Source of the DNA: Gracilaria domingensis
Taxonomy: Eukaryota; Rhodophyta; Florideophyceae; Gracilariales; Gracilariaceae
NCBI GenBank assembly: GCA_022539475.1
Contig: VCMS01000030.1
Coordinates: forward strand, 372,001-436,000
Reading direction: 5' to 3'
Length of the DNA: 64,000 nt
The translations under genes were made by a program, and so were the position numbers. The notes beneath the pieces are model-generated. The model was given only the letters and a program-made list of their open reading frames with translations, searched no databases and was not told where the DNA came from. Positions within the stretch are counted from its first letter, which is position 1; every line of letters starts with the position of its first letter. Shown piece after piece: positions 49,148-58,500 of this stretch.

Positions 49148-50437
49148 ATGTCCATAGCAGCTCTCTTCGAGGCACCTCGTGGCGTACGCCAACGCTTCAA
49201 GTCTGTAGACATGTCTACTTCAGTTCACGCTTACCCGTTCTTCCTTCCGTACATTGTTCCATTTCTCACTGTAGTCACACAGTACACTTCTTCGCCATGG
49301 CATGCACTCATACCTGCATTTTTCGTCTGGATTATAGTTCCTTGCCTTGATCACATTATCTTGCTAACCCCCAAAGCGCAACTAACACCACTTCAAAGAA
49401 GGCATCTAGACCAAAGACCTATATTCTTGATCGCCGTCCATTTATGGTGTCCAACGTACCTTGCGATATTGATCTGGGCTGCGCACCACGTCAGCGCTGC
49501 ACGCTTGCAAACTCTGCAGCTCTTTGGCCTGCTTTCTGCACTGGGTCTTATCGCAGCGGAAGCCATCAATGTAGCCCACGAGCTTCTCCATCGTCGCAAT
49601 CGTTGTGAACGTTTCCTGGCCAAGCTCTTATTGATCGCAGTTCAATATGGACACTTCACCATAGAGCATGCGAAAGGACACCATTTTCGCGCGGCAACGC
49701 CGAATGACCCGGCTACGATGCGTTACGGTGAGTCCTTCTACCACTTCCTACCAAGAACTGTTTTCCTGGGCTATTTGTCCGCGTGGCGAATTGAGAGCGC
49801 TAGAGTACAGCGTCTTGGCTTTAGGACATTCTCGTTGCGGAATCAAATGTTGCAGTTTATAACTGGTCAAACAATGTTTATCTTCGCGTTTGGATTCTTT
49901 TTCGGAGTCGCAGGAATTGCAGTCTTGTTGTCTCAAGCGTTGTTTGCCATAGTATTGCTGGAACTTGTGAATGGCATCGAACACTACGGGTTGATGAGAC
50001 GGCAAAAACAGGATGGAGAGTTTGAAACAGTTGGGCCGCGTCACAGCTGGGATGCACCTCTGCGCGTCTCCAATTTTGTCATGTTCAAGCTCCAACTGCA
50101 CCCCGACCATCATCTCCGTACGTTTTCGATCCCAGCATGAATTCTCTCATACGTTTCAGTATTGAAACTGACTATTAATGCTTTTCATTCTCATGTGTCT
50201 TACTTAACAGATGCTTCTAAGCGATATCAAAGTCTTCAAAACACGGAAGGCAGTCCTCAACTTCCGTATGGCTACCTTACCCTGGCGCCAATGTTACTGA
50301 TTCCGCCCCTCTGGCGTGCTGTCATTGACCCTGTGCTAGACGCATACGAACGCAAATGGGCAGAGGAAGATATGAGGCGTTCATCCGATGCGGCCAAACC
50401 CATTACGCCTCCATGCGACGTTCAATGCTCCTCTTGA
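49148..50437 (+). CDS. alkB: AlkB-type alkane 1-monooxygenase with one intron
   Basis: Joining 49148-50117 and 50211-50437 gives 398 residues. It is an integral-membrane non-haem di-iron hydroxylase with about six hydrophobic segments. The histidine clusters of AlkB are present: HELLHRRN, EHAKGHHFRAATPNDPATM followed by GESFYHFLPRT, NGIEHYGL and LQLHPDHH. After the intron the family tail resumes: SKRYQSLQNTEGSPQLPYGY and PPLWRAVIDPVLD. These enzymes hydroxylate terminal carbons of alkanes using rubredoxin electrons; the algal substrate is unknown. Without splicing the frame ends three residues after the donor codon plus a short tail, losing the conserved end. Starts at 49088 and 49148 are both possible. 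Its 3' end overlaps the next gene by 35 bp. Confidence 0.9.
50118..50210 (+). other. Spliceosomal intron in alkB, 93 bp
   Basis: Donor GTACGT at 50118 and acceptor TTACTTAACAG ending at 50210, with a branch-like ACTATTAAT at about 50171-50179. Removing it restores the AlkB frame exactly (DHHL-HASKRYQSL). The in-frame stop in the intron (near 50138) confirms splicing is needed for the full protein. Confidence 0.88.
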
Positions 50438-51584
50438 TTTTGATCAAGTCACCGTCTTTGTAATGTCGCTCGACTACAATACGAGTATCGTCACAGAGCC
50501 ATCCCGCTTCGATAAGCACGGAACTTCCCTCACGCAACAGACGTACAGATATTCCTTTGGGAAGTGTTATTAGTTCACCTTCGACACAATCTCTGCTCAA
50601 GACTCCGCTTGTTTGTCGAATGCTAGAATCTTCCGGAAAGATTACTTCCTCTGCTTCATATTCCCACGACCCATATAGGCTGGCAACCTCCAACTTAGGT
50701 CCTTCGGCAAACCGATCCCCTCCACCACAACCCGGTAGAACCTGCCCGTCACAAAACTCGCCCCCCCAGCTTTCGTTGAAGACGGTTACATCCCCAAAAT
50801 TCTCGGTTAGACGGAAACTCAGCTGCACCCGCTGCTTCCCATTTGCAAGAATTGTGTACAATGCAGACTTGCCAAGCTCTACTGAGCCGCAACTAATGCA
50901 CCCATCCGAGAACCCTCCGTTCCCTGGCCCCTCCAATTTTACAACTGAAACTTCCGGTATTACTGCATCTGCTTCACAACCGACGCTAGGTAATGCTCTT
51001 GTACGTTTCAAGTAAAGAGCACCCTCGGTGACCCTGGAGCTGGAGACCGTATCAAATCCGTTGGGTGCAACTCCCCAATCTCGAAACTCATCAGGAACGT
51101 ATCGATCTGGAATTGGAAGCAAAGTACCATGTGAGCTGAATGTAGCTTCGAATCCAAACCATTCTCCATCCGTGGCCGTTTTTAGATCCCCGTTATCGAA
51201 ACCGAACGAGGGTGTAGGAAAAAGAGAGCGCTGAGGTCCCTCCTCGAAAGTTTTAGCGACAGACGTTTCTATTCCACTGTGTTGCATAAGCGGTAACGAA
51301 ATGCGAGAGCGTTTCCAAGAGTTTGTTCTGACATGCTGGGTTCTGCGAGGATCCCAAGAGTTCGGAGTAAAAAGTCTATATTTCTTGCGGAGGACTGCAA
51401 TAGAATTGTTAAACGCCAAACCCATTTTGTTTGAAGTGGTTGTGAAACAACAGCTACGTCCGAGCGAGCTTGAGGGAGCTGTGAATTCGGAAGCTAAAAA
51501 GTCTAGACTTTGTGACTCGGGAGCATTCTGTATTACGATATCGTCACCCTGGGTGTGACATGAACGTGTGGCTGTAGGCTTCAC
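50403..51584 (-). CDS. Conserved plant/algal-type protein, lipocalin-like, function unknown
   Basis: The 393-residue protein has a Ser/Thr/Arg-rich N-terminus without acidic clusters (residues about 1-60), plausibly a plastid transit peptide. The conserved body starts at DGEWFGFEATFSSHGTLLPI (about 139) and continues PDRYVPDEFRDWGVAPNGFD, VGCEADAVIPEV, VQLSFRLTENFGDVTVFNE, ending LPKGISVRLLREGSSVLIEA and a WLCDDTRIVVERHY strand. I recognise this as an uncharacterised plastid family of plants and algae with a beta-barrel, lipocalin/DUF3598-like look; the name is a best guess. The gene is convergent with alkB and the coding ends overlap by 35 bp. Confidence 0.65.
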   Translation of the reverse strand: MKPTATRSCHTQGDDIVIQNAPESQSLDFLASEFTAPSSSLGRSCCFTTTSNKMGLAFNNSIAVLRKKYRLFTPNSWDPRRTQHVRTNSWKRSRISLPLMQHSGIETSVAKTFEEGPQRSLFPTPSFGFDNGDLKTATDGEWFGFEATFSSHGTLLPIPDRYVPDEFRDWGVAPNGFDTVSSSRVTEGALYLKRTRALPSVGCEADAVIPEVSVVKLEGPGNGGFSDGCISCGSVELGKSALYTILANGKQRVQLSFRLTENFGDVTVFNESWGGEFCDGQVLPGCGGGDRFAEGPKLEVASLYGSWEYEAEEVIFPEDSSIRQTSGVLSRDCVEGELITLPKGISVRLLREGSSVLIEAGWLCDDTRIVVERHYKDGDLIKIKRSIERRMEA

Positions 51585-51723
51585 GAAGAGTATGCGCGGC
51601 GCATGCCGGCCACAAGGCTTTCCGATTCAAATCTGAAACATTTTACTAGACCCCATCTATTATATCGTACTCTGTAACTCTGTCGATATTTACTACTACT
51701 CCTATTCGTAAGATACACGCACC

Positions 51724-52107
51724 GTGAAAGGTATCCAGGAGCTTCTTGCAGCTTCGGATACTTCACAGGTACATGTTGCTTATCTTCTAAAACCTAGTAC
51801 TGGCCCACTGAGCACAGTTCTATCTAGCCCTCTGTTAGCTACGTTGCATGAAGTGATTGTACCGCTGCGTCGCATTATGTTTCCCGCGAATCTTCGTCCC
51901 CTTGGACAATTCGGGAATGTCGCTAAAGTCATGCTTGTTGGTATGTTACCTTTTTGTGCCGGGCTTTTGTCCACATGCCAGGGGATGTTAGCCGGCACCA
52001 CATATCGACAAATGATGCCTGGCCTTGTTGTATTGGTACTGCTCTTCCACCTGCGACTTGAAGTTAAAAGAACGATTCGATATCGGCCTCTCGATATCGT
52101 TGAATGA
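51724..52107 (+). CDS. Small putative membrane protein, unrecognised
   Basis: A 127-residue frame with two hydrophobic segments near the C-terminus (VAKVMLVGMLPFCAGLLSTC and MPGLVVLVLLFHL) and a charged tail. No family is recognised. Its end overlaps the 3' end of the bZIP gene on the other strand by 44 bp. It could be chance or the last exon of a split gene. Confidence 0.3.
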   Translation: MKGIQELLAASDTSQVHVAYLLKPSTGPLSTVLSSPLLATLHEVIVPLRRIMFPANLRPLGQFGNVAKVMLVGMLPFCAGLLSTCQGMLAGTTYRQMMPGLVVLVLLFHLRLEVKRTIRYRPLDIVE

Positions 52108-53830
52108 AGCGTAATTTCAGAGACTGATTCTCCTCTATCAGGCATCCCTTCCGTTGTTCCAAAGATGGTAAGTAAGCTTTCAGGTACGCCAGTTCCATTT
52201 TCGTGTTCTCGATTCTCCGTCTGCGCTTCTCATTACTGCGCTGCGCTGAAATACGATTACGAATAACGATTTCGCTCTTTGTTGGAGCTGGCAAGGTCTT
52301 CTTAAACGGAGGCATTGGCTGCTCTTTTGGCGGTTTGTTTACGATAGTTGCCGCATTATCCGGGGCTTCATGGAAGATTATGCTAGAACTAGTGTTAGCA
52401 CTATTGGCCGGCAGCACACGTGATGACATACGCGGCATACCGGCAGCAACTTCATTAACGCGTACAGAAGGGGTAACATCGGCCCCGTTACCAAGCAGGA
52501 TTCTCTGAGAACCATGGCGGGCGGGGTGAGCAGGTTCTCTACCAGAGACTGTTGAAGATAGCTCTGGATCACTACTGGGCATAAGTTGGGGGTTGACCTG
52601 AGCTATGCTTGGACCGATTTCTCGAGCGGGGAAAGCCGGGGTTTCATGCATGGCGTTATTCGGTAACAGCCGCTGGGGTGCGTGCAAGTGCGGTGAAGAG
52701 ACAGGCATCTCTGCGGGAACGTGAGAGATATCCATGCGGCCATCCCCATAATGGCGAGGATTGCTTTCAGTGTGATTGATCGCATCATCGGCACCTGGCA
52801 TCAGCTGGGGAAACGAAAACTGCTGCGCGAGTTGATTCGGCTGGGACGATTGCGAGACAAACGATGATTGATGAGGTTGCGGCGACACTGGGCGTCGTCG
52901 AGGTGCATCAGTCGTTCTCGACGGACCGAAAGCATCTACCGTTCTCATCGGCAACGATAGGCGGGCATCGGCAGCTATGAGTTGCAAGTAAGAAGCTCGC
53001 AAGCGATCGAGGTGATCTTGGCGAATGCCGACGAGCATAGAACGAGGTGCCTGACACACGGAGGTGTGGGCGGGGACAGTGCGCACCGCATGCGAAGAAT
53101 CAACCTGTCGCATACCAGGCGGAATCCGGCAGGGTAACGAAAGCGAATCGTACACGCCAAAGTCCGCTAGACCCAAGAAAGAGCCATCGGGTGCGTGCGG
53201 TCGACGAAGTGGTGCAGAAAGCTTGTGGAAAGAAAAGTGGCGCGAATACAAGAGAATGTCATCCGGGACGGCCGTGAAGGTCGGGTAGCGAAAAGAGACA
53301 AGCACGGTGTCCAGCAGGAAGATGGTACTGTTGACGAGAATCAAGCGCGAGATGGTGACGGTGGGGTTGGAAGGGCTGGTGCCTTCTACGCGGGTGCACT
53401 TGAACAACTCGCCGGGCACCGAGGAGTAGGTGTAGCGACCAATATGGGTGGTGGGGGGGGAAGAGGCGTTCTGAACGTGATCGAAGAAGAAGCCGAGCAC
53501 GCTCTGGCCGCGACTTTGCGTGGGTAGGAGCAGGGTGTTGGTGCGCTGCAAGATGGTCTCGGACAAGTGGGAGGCGCACGACGGACGGGCGCAGACGTAC
53601 AGAAGGCTGTAGCCACGGGAGAGGTTGAGGTTGGGGCGCTGTTCGTCCGAGGTGTAGCCGGTGTCGAAGGCGGAGCGCAAGATCCAGGCGAGTGCGTGCG
53701 AGTTTGCGCGAAGGCTGCTGAAGACGTCGTTGTACGTTGAAATCAGAAGCTCGATGTGGGTGTTGGAGAGCGATATGGCGGGCGGCGGGGGCTCGTTGTT
53801 GAAGTGGGCGTGGTGGGGGGAGGCGGTCAT
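52064..53830 (-). CDS. bZIP transcription factor with unusual basic region
   Basis: From the ATG at 53830 the protein has 588 residues. The bZIP domain is at the extreme C-terminus (about 520-585): basic region RNRISAQRSNEKRRRR, then leucines spaced by seven in LKAYLPSLEQRKGCLIEENQ and SLKL. In the canonical N-x7-R/K pattern the last position is Asn here (N-RISAQRS-N), so DNA specificity or affinity may differ. Residues about 15-260 form an ordered unknown region (FSSLRANSHALAWILRSAFD, HFSFHKLSAPLRRPHAPDGS). The middle is Pro/Ser/Gln-rich, as in activation domains. The longer in-frame start at 54178 would translate a poly-C tract. It is divergent from the Sen1-like gene. Confidence 0.85.
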   Translation of the reverse strand: MTASPHHAHFNNEPPPPAISLSNTHIELLISTYNDVFSSLRANSHALAWILRSAFDTGYTSDEQRPNLNLSRGYSLLYVCARPSCASHLSETILQRTNTLLLPTQSRGQSVLGFFFDHVQNASSPPTTHIGRYTYSSVPGELFKCTRVEGTSPSNPTVTISRLILVNSTIFLLDTVLVSFRYPTFTAVPDDILLYSRHFSFHKLSAPLRRPHAPDGSFLGLADFGVYDSLSLPCRIPPGMRQVDSSHAVRTVPAHTSVCQAPRSMLVGIRQDHLDRLRASYLQLIAADARLSLPMRTVDAFGPSRTTDAPRRRPVSPQPHQSSFVSQSSQPNQLAQQFSFPQLMPGADDAINHTESNPRHYGDGRMDISHVPAEMPVSSPHLHAPQRLLPNNAMHETPAFPAREIGPSIAQVNPQLMPSSDPELSSTVSGREPAHPARHGSQRILLGNGADVTPSVRVNEVAAGMPRMSSRVLPANSANTSSSIIFHEAPDNAATIVNKPPKEQPMPPFKKTLPAPTKSEIVIRNRISAQRSNEKRRRRIENTKMELAYLKAYLPSLEQRKGCLIEENQSLKLRFIQRYREADIESFF

Positions 53831-55525
53831 GACGGGGGCTGAGGGTGTTTGGGAGGAGGGAAGCGACGGAGAAAGCGGTGGGGGTTGGGGGGCGGGGGCG
53901 GGAGGAAGGGGGGGGGGGGGGGGGGGGGGGAGGAAGAGGGGGGGAAGAGCGTAGAGGCGAGGCGGATATGAAACGGCGCGGCGGGGCGGAGCAAACAGCC
54001 GCGCAAGTCGCGAGGGCGCGGCGGTGCGCGGCTCTGGCGCGGCGACGCAGTCGGTTGCGGCGGCGCGCCGCGGTGGCGCGCATCGTCCACGCGTGGACGG
54101 GCGGCGGCGCCTTTTCCACTGCACCTGAGCCGTCGCGCTCCTCGCTGCCACCAGCGAGTGGGATCCGTGCTCACCCACTCAGCGCGCCGCAGCGCGCACA
54201 CGCGTCACGGCGCGCGCGCCCCATTACAGCGGCCGCGCATCTTGCGCGCGCGCGCCGCCGCGCAATGACAGTTGCCGCCGTTGATTTGCGACGCTGTCGT
54301 GGCGACGCTGTCGTGGCGACGCGTCGTGCCGCGACGCGACGCGCCGCGACGCGACGCGACGCGACGCGACGCGACGCGACGCGCCGCCGCCGCCACGCCG
54401 CGCTCTGCCGGAGCTCGCTGCCGCCGCACCGTTTGGGCGCCCGCCGCGCTCGCCGCGCCCGCCGCGCTCGCCGCGCCCGCCGCCGCCGCAGCGCGTGTCT
54501 GGCCTCGCGCGGAGCGCCGCACTCGCGAGCGCTCACCGCGCCGGCTGTAAGCATCGTGCGCTCTCGCCATGCGCACTGTACCAACCGTCCCCGTGCGCTC
54601 CCCCGACTAGTCCACGCCAGCTTTGCAATCGTGAGATGCTGACAGAAACCGCCAACTTCTGCCGCATCTGTATAACCGTGTGCCGCCCGCTTGCGCTCGC
54701 ACTCTGCTCAAGCCGCGCAAATTCCGCGTACACTTCGTCTTCCTACGCGCGCATGCGCTGAGCGCGCTGCGCGTCGCGCGCCCGACTCGCTGCCGCCCCG
54801 GGTGCCGCACAGCCGCCGTGCCCGGGCTGCACCGCGTGCAGTCCGCATCATCAGTTGCATCGCTATCGCAAGCATCTTGCGCGCCCCCACATGGCATGGC
54901 AGCGCGCCGGCTTTCCCGCTCCGTGTGCGCGTGTACACGTGCCGCCGTTCATCTGAATTATTTAATTTCAGTTTTCGGGCTTCCAGTGTGTGGCGGCTGT
55001 AAGCAACGCTGCGCTACCCGCCAAATTTTGCATTCGCGTGGCGCCAGCGCCAAAAAGTAGCGCGGACACGCAAACAGTCGTCGACCGCCGCTGCCGCATA
55101 TCTCTCCTGTCCTCCGCGAGCCTCATCGCCGCCGCCGCTGCCGCCGCGTGCATTCGCCGCGCCGTTACCATCGCCCCGACCGCCATCGCGCTCAAGCAAT
55201 CAAAAGCGCCTCTGCTGCCTGTCTGCCACAGCCGCTTCCCCATTCTCTCAACTGTCGCCGTACGCATCGGCTTTTGGCTTGGTCCGCCGCACCAAGCTCC
55301 ACCTTCTTTTGTACCTCGTCTGCGTCTCGCCACTCATACAGCCTCCACTTAAACAGCCTCTACTCCTTCAGTAGCGCACCTCCTTCTCTCCAGCTTGTCA
55401 ACATTGTCAACCTAATTCCCGTCTTCGCGCTCGCCCCTTCTCACAGCTGCTGCCCACGCTGCGTTTCGCGCTGCGCTCTCGTACTAGAAAGTAACATTTC
55501 ACATCCGCCACCATTTTGACACGTC
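53831..55525. promoter_or_regulatory. GC-rich divergent region between bZIP and Sen1-like genes
   Basis: A 23-base G run (53908-53930, C on the bZIP coding strand) lies 78 bp upstream of the bZIP ATG. Short-period repeats occupy 54291-54477. The right end just before the Sen1-like ATG carries TGACACGTCATGACG, two ACGT-core-like boxes. Long open frames on both strands here are composition artefacts. Confidence 0.5.
54291..54477. repeat. Cluster of GC-rich short tandem repeats
   Basis: Two copies of ACGCTGTCGTGGCG (54291-54318), seven perfect copies of GCGAC (54346-54380), and two copies of an 18-bp CGCCGCGCTCGCCGCGCC unit (54442-54477). Confidence 0.85.
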
Positions 55526-58500
55526 ATGACGCCAAAGAGAAAGAATTCAAGTCGCCTTCGCGCCAACGCGGCTGCGAACGACCATCCCAAACTGCCACAA
55601 CCTCCCGAGTACATCATGTCCTTGAAGACAAACGACCCTAAGAGTTTTGTCGTTGAACTCGTCTCCTTCTTTCGAAAGCAGAAGCATCATCCAGAGGTGT
55701 GTGTGGGATGGTGGTGCTGCTTTCCAAAGTACATGTCGTACTTACTCACTTACCTCTCAGAACCTTTTGATGACGACCGACAAACCTGGGAGCAATTTAG
55801 ACGTCAAGTTGCCATCCAGATAAAGAACTGTCGCCAATGCGCTACCAAGTACCATCAAGCTGTGGCCGCGTGGGAAGTCGGCGACGAGTTGGCAAGCTGG
55901 CCGAAAAGTGTTGCCAAGAGACGGGTTCAAGCCTTGCTTGATTGGGATTGCGATCGTGTAATTCCCAGCATCCTCATTGGCGCCGATATCAACGAAAACG
56001 ACCCCGCACAACGGGGCGCCATGATGCAATGTAGAGAAGCCTTTCTGGAGGCCTTAATAAGTCTTCGATTGTGCACATGCGCCAAGTTCTGTGCCGCACT
56101 TGGCACCGTTTTCCGGAAGCGTACTCCAGCTCGCAATGCGGAAGACGTCATTCCGTTCATCCGAAGTCTTAAATTTATTCCCTCGGGCTTGCTCGCGCTG
56201 TGCTTTCACGATGTGCCCGCTGTTCAGGTATGGGCTCTTCGTATTTACAACGATTCTCGCGGTTTGCAAGCAGGCTTACCCGCGCTGCTCTATCTCTTTC
56301 GAAAAGAGCTCAAACGCATCAACGAATTGCAAGAGGCACTGGAGTGCGATACATATCTTGATAGCTCAGATTATGAAAGCGACATTTGGAAACTTCAGTC
56401 ACGTTGGGAGAGCTTCTCGACTTTGTTTTGCAAGGCAGACCAGGGGACTATGTATTCTTTTGTCGAAGACGGACACCATCTTAAGCTTATGAGGGCTGTT
56501 TCTTTGGCCACGGCGTCAAAGTTCGAAAAGGTTGTGAAGGCTGGCTGCAGAATTTTCCGCCTTCTTCTGCGAAGAGTGTCATACGATGTTTTGTTCGTTT
56601 CCAGCTCATTTACACCGAAGGAACTCCTGGATCATGTGCTTTTGGGGGTCAGGAGACCGTCCAATTCATCTAATACAAGAGAGAACCTTCTTGGGCTTCT
56701 GAGTCCTGTTTTCACCCTTGTTCGCAGTAATTGCGACAAAGAAAAGGTGGCGCGATTGTACACTAGATGCCTGCAAAAGTTGTACGACATTGCGGGCATA
56801 GCGAAAATTTGTGGTTTGACTACACAGGCCGAAGCATTGGAAACGTTACCGGGTATTGAGAACAATTCTAGAGATCGACACACTCTTCTCAAGGTTACCT
56901 CGCAGCTTTTGTTGTTGTTTTACAGGTACTCGGTCCCCGCGTTGCCTGTTGAAGACCCAGTCATGATTTCAAACATTGTCATCTCCGCTGTCTGGGAAGA
57001 TGCGACAAGTGACTGGAGTTGGGATCTGCTTCGGTTTGTACTTCTTACGGATGCGTTTAACATCATCAGGAATATTAAACCATCGAAAGACGTTGAAGTA
57101 ATATCCTCAACGTTTCTCGACGAAAGAGTTACAATTGGAGAAAAGCGTGCGGACGAGGAACATCTTTTGTCGGAGTTATTGCACATCGGTGGGAAAAGCA
57201 AACCCAAAAGGACATGGGTGGGACCTTTATGGCGAAAGGTGTTATCCGGGACTCATATCAGAAGTCACGATTCTCATAGTGACGCTGTCATGGAGAGAGA
57301 AATGTCTGTTCTCTTGGACTTGCATAGAGTGATCGGGATTCTAGACAACAGAATGGTTCAAGCAACGTTTGATGACGAAGAGGGTGTTTCTCAATCTTAT
57401 GGACAATCCTCCCCTTCGATAATATCGAAGCAGAAGAGGCGCCTTGTAGAATCTATCAACACCGTTCAGGAACTTACTTGGTCACGGTTTCGACGGATCT
57501 GCGATATGAGGTCGACCCAAACCTGGATGCGTCTGTTGCCGTTTCATGCGGCTCATCTGTTATCGAGCGCGAAAAAGGACGTCAGTGTGCAATGCCTGGC
57601 TGCAATGCGGAGATCGTTTGGACTTCAGAATAATTCGAGTTTGAGTAGTCAGTCAAAGCTTCTTGCTACTGCCGTTAAGAAGAATCCAGAGGCGGCATCC
57701 ATGCTTGTTGATGGCGTCTATTCTTCGCTGCGCATCATGTATGCTCTTGGCGACATGGTCTCGCCAAGGACGTATGCTTCCTTTTTCCTGTGGTTCCAAA
57801 TCCTTCATGATTCAGGCTACACTTCTCTGTTGCGTGCTAGGTCCACATCGCGCTGGGCGATGGCTGTAGTTCAATGTTTCTCTGTGAACTGGAAGAGTTT
57901 TGAGAAGAACATCGGGGAAGAGGAGTATGGTCAAACGTGCTGTCAATTCTTCACCAAACTGCGAGAGATATGGAGTATACTATACGCTGACGCGAATCGC
58001 AAAGCTTCCCCCCAATCACAGGCGTTAGTTGTTCGAAACGCGACGAAAGGACTGTTTAGCATGCACTGCATGAAAGATTCAGGTGTCCTCGCTTCTTGGG
58101 CATACACAATGGCATCAATGGCTTCTGAGTGGAAGACTTCGGAGGAGCATCGTTCTGCCATGTGCAAAATTATCGCATCACATGCCAACGGTAGCTCAGA
58201 AGGTAATCGGATGACATTCGAACAATGTGAAATGTTAGTTCAGAAGGGGGGTCTTGATGCAGCGAAGTCGTTTTTGAAGGGGTGGTCGAAAATTGATAAG
58301 AAGGCGACGGGCAATGACGTAAAGCCCAAGGTTCTCAACAGCACGAGGATTGATCACTTTTTCCCGCGGAAAGCACCTGAACCGAGCAGGGATAGACATC
58401 CTCAAATCCACGGGATCAGAAACAACACGATCACTCGGGGACCTATTCGTAATCCACGGCCCAGACTTCCGCTGGCTAGAACTATATTGAAGCCCGTGAG

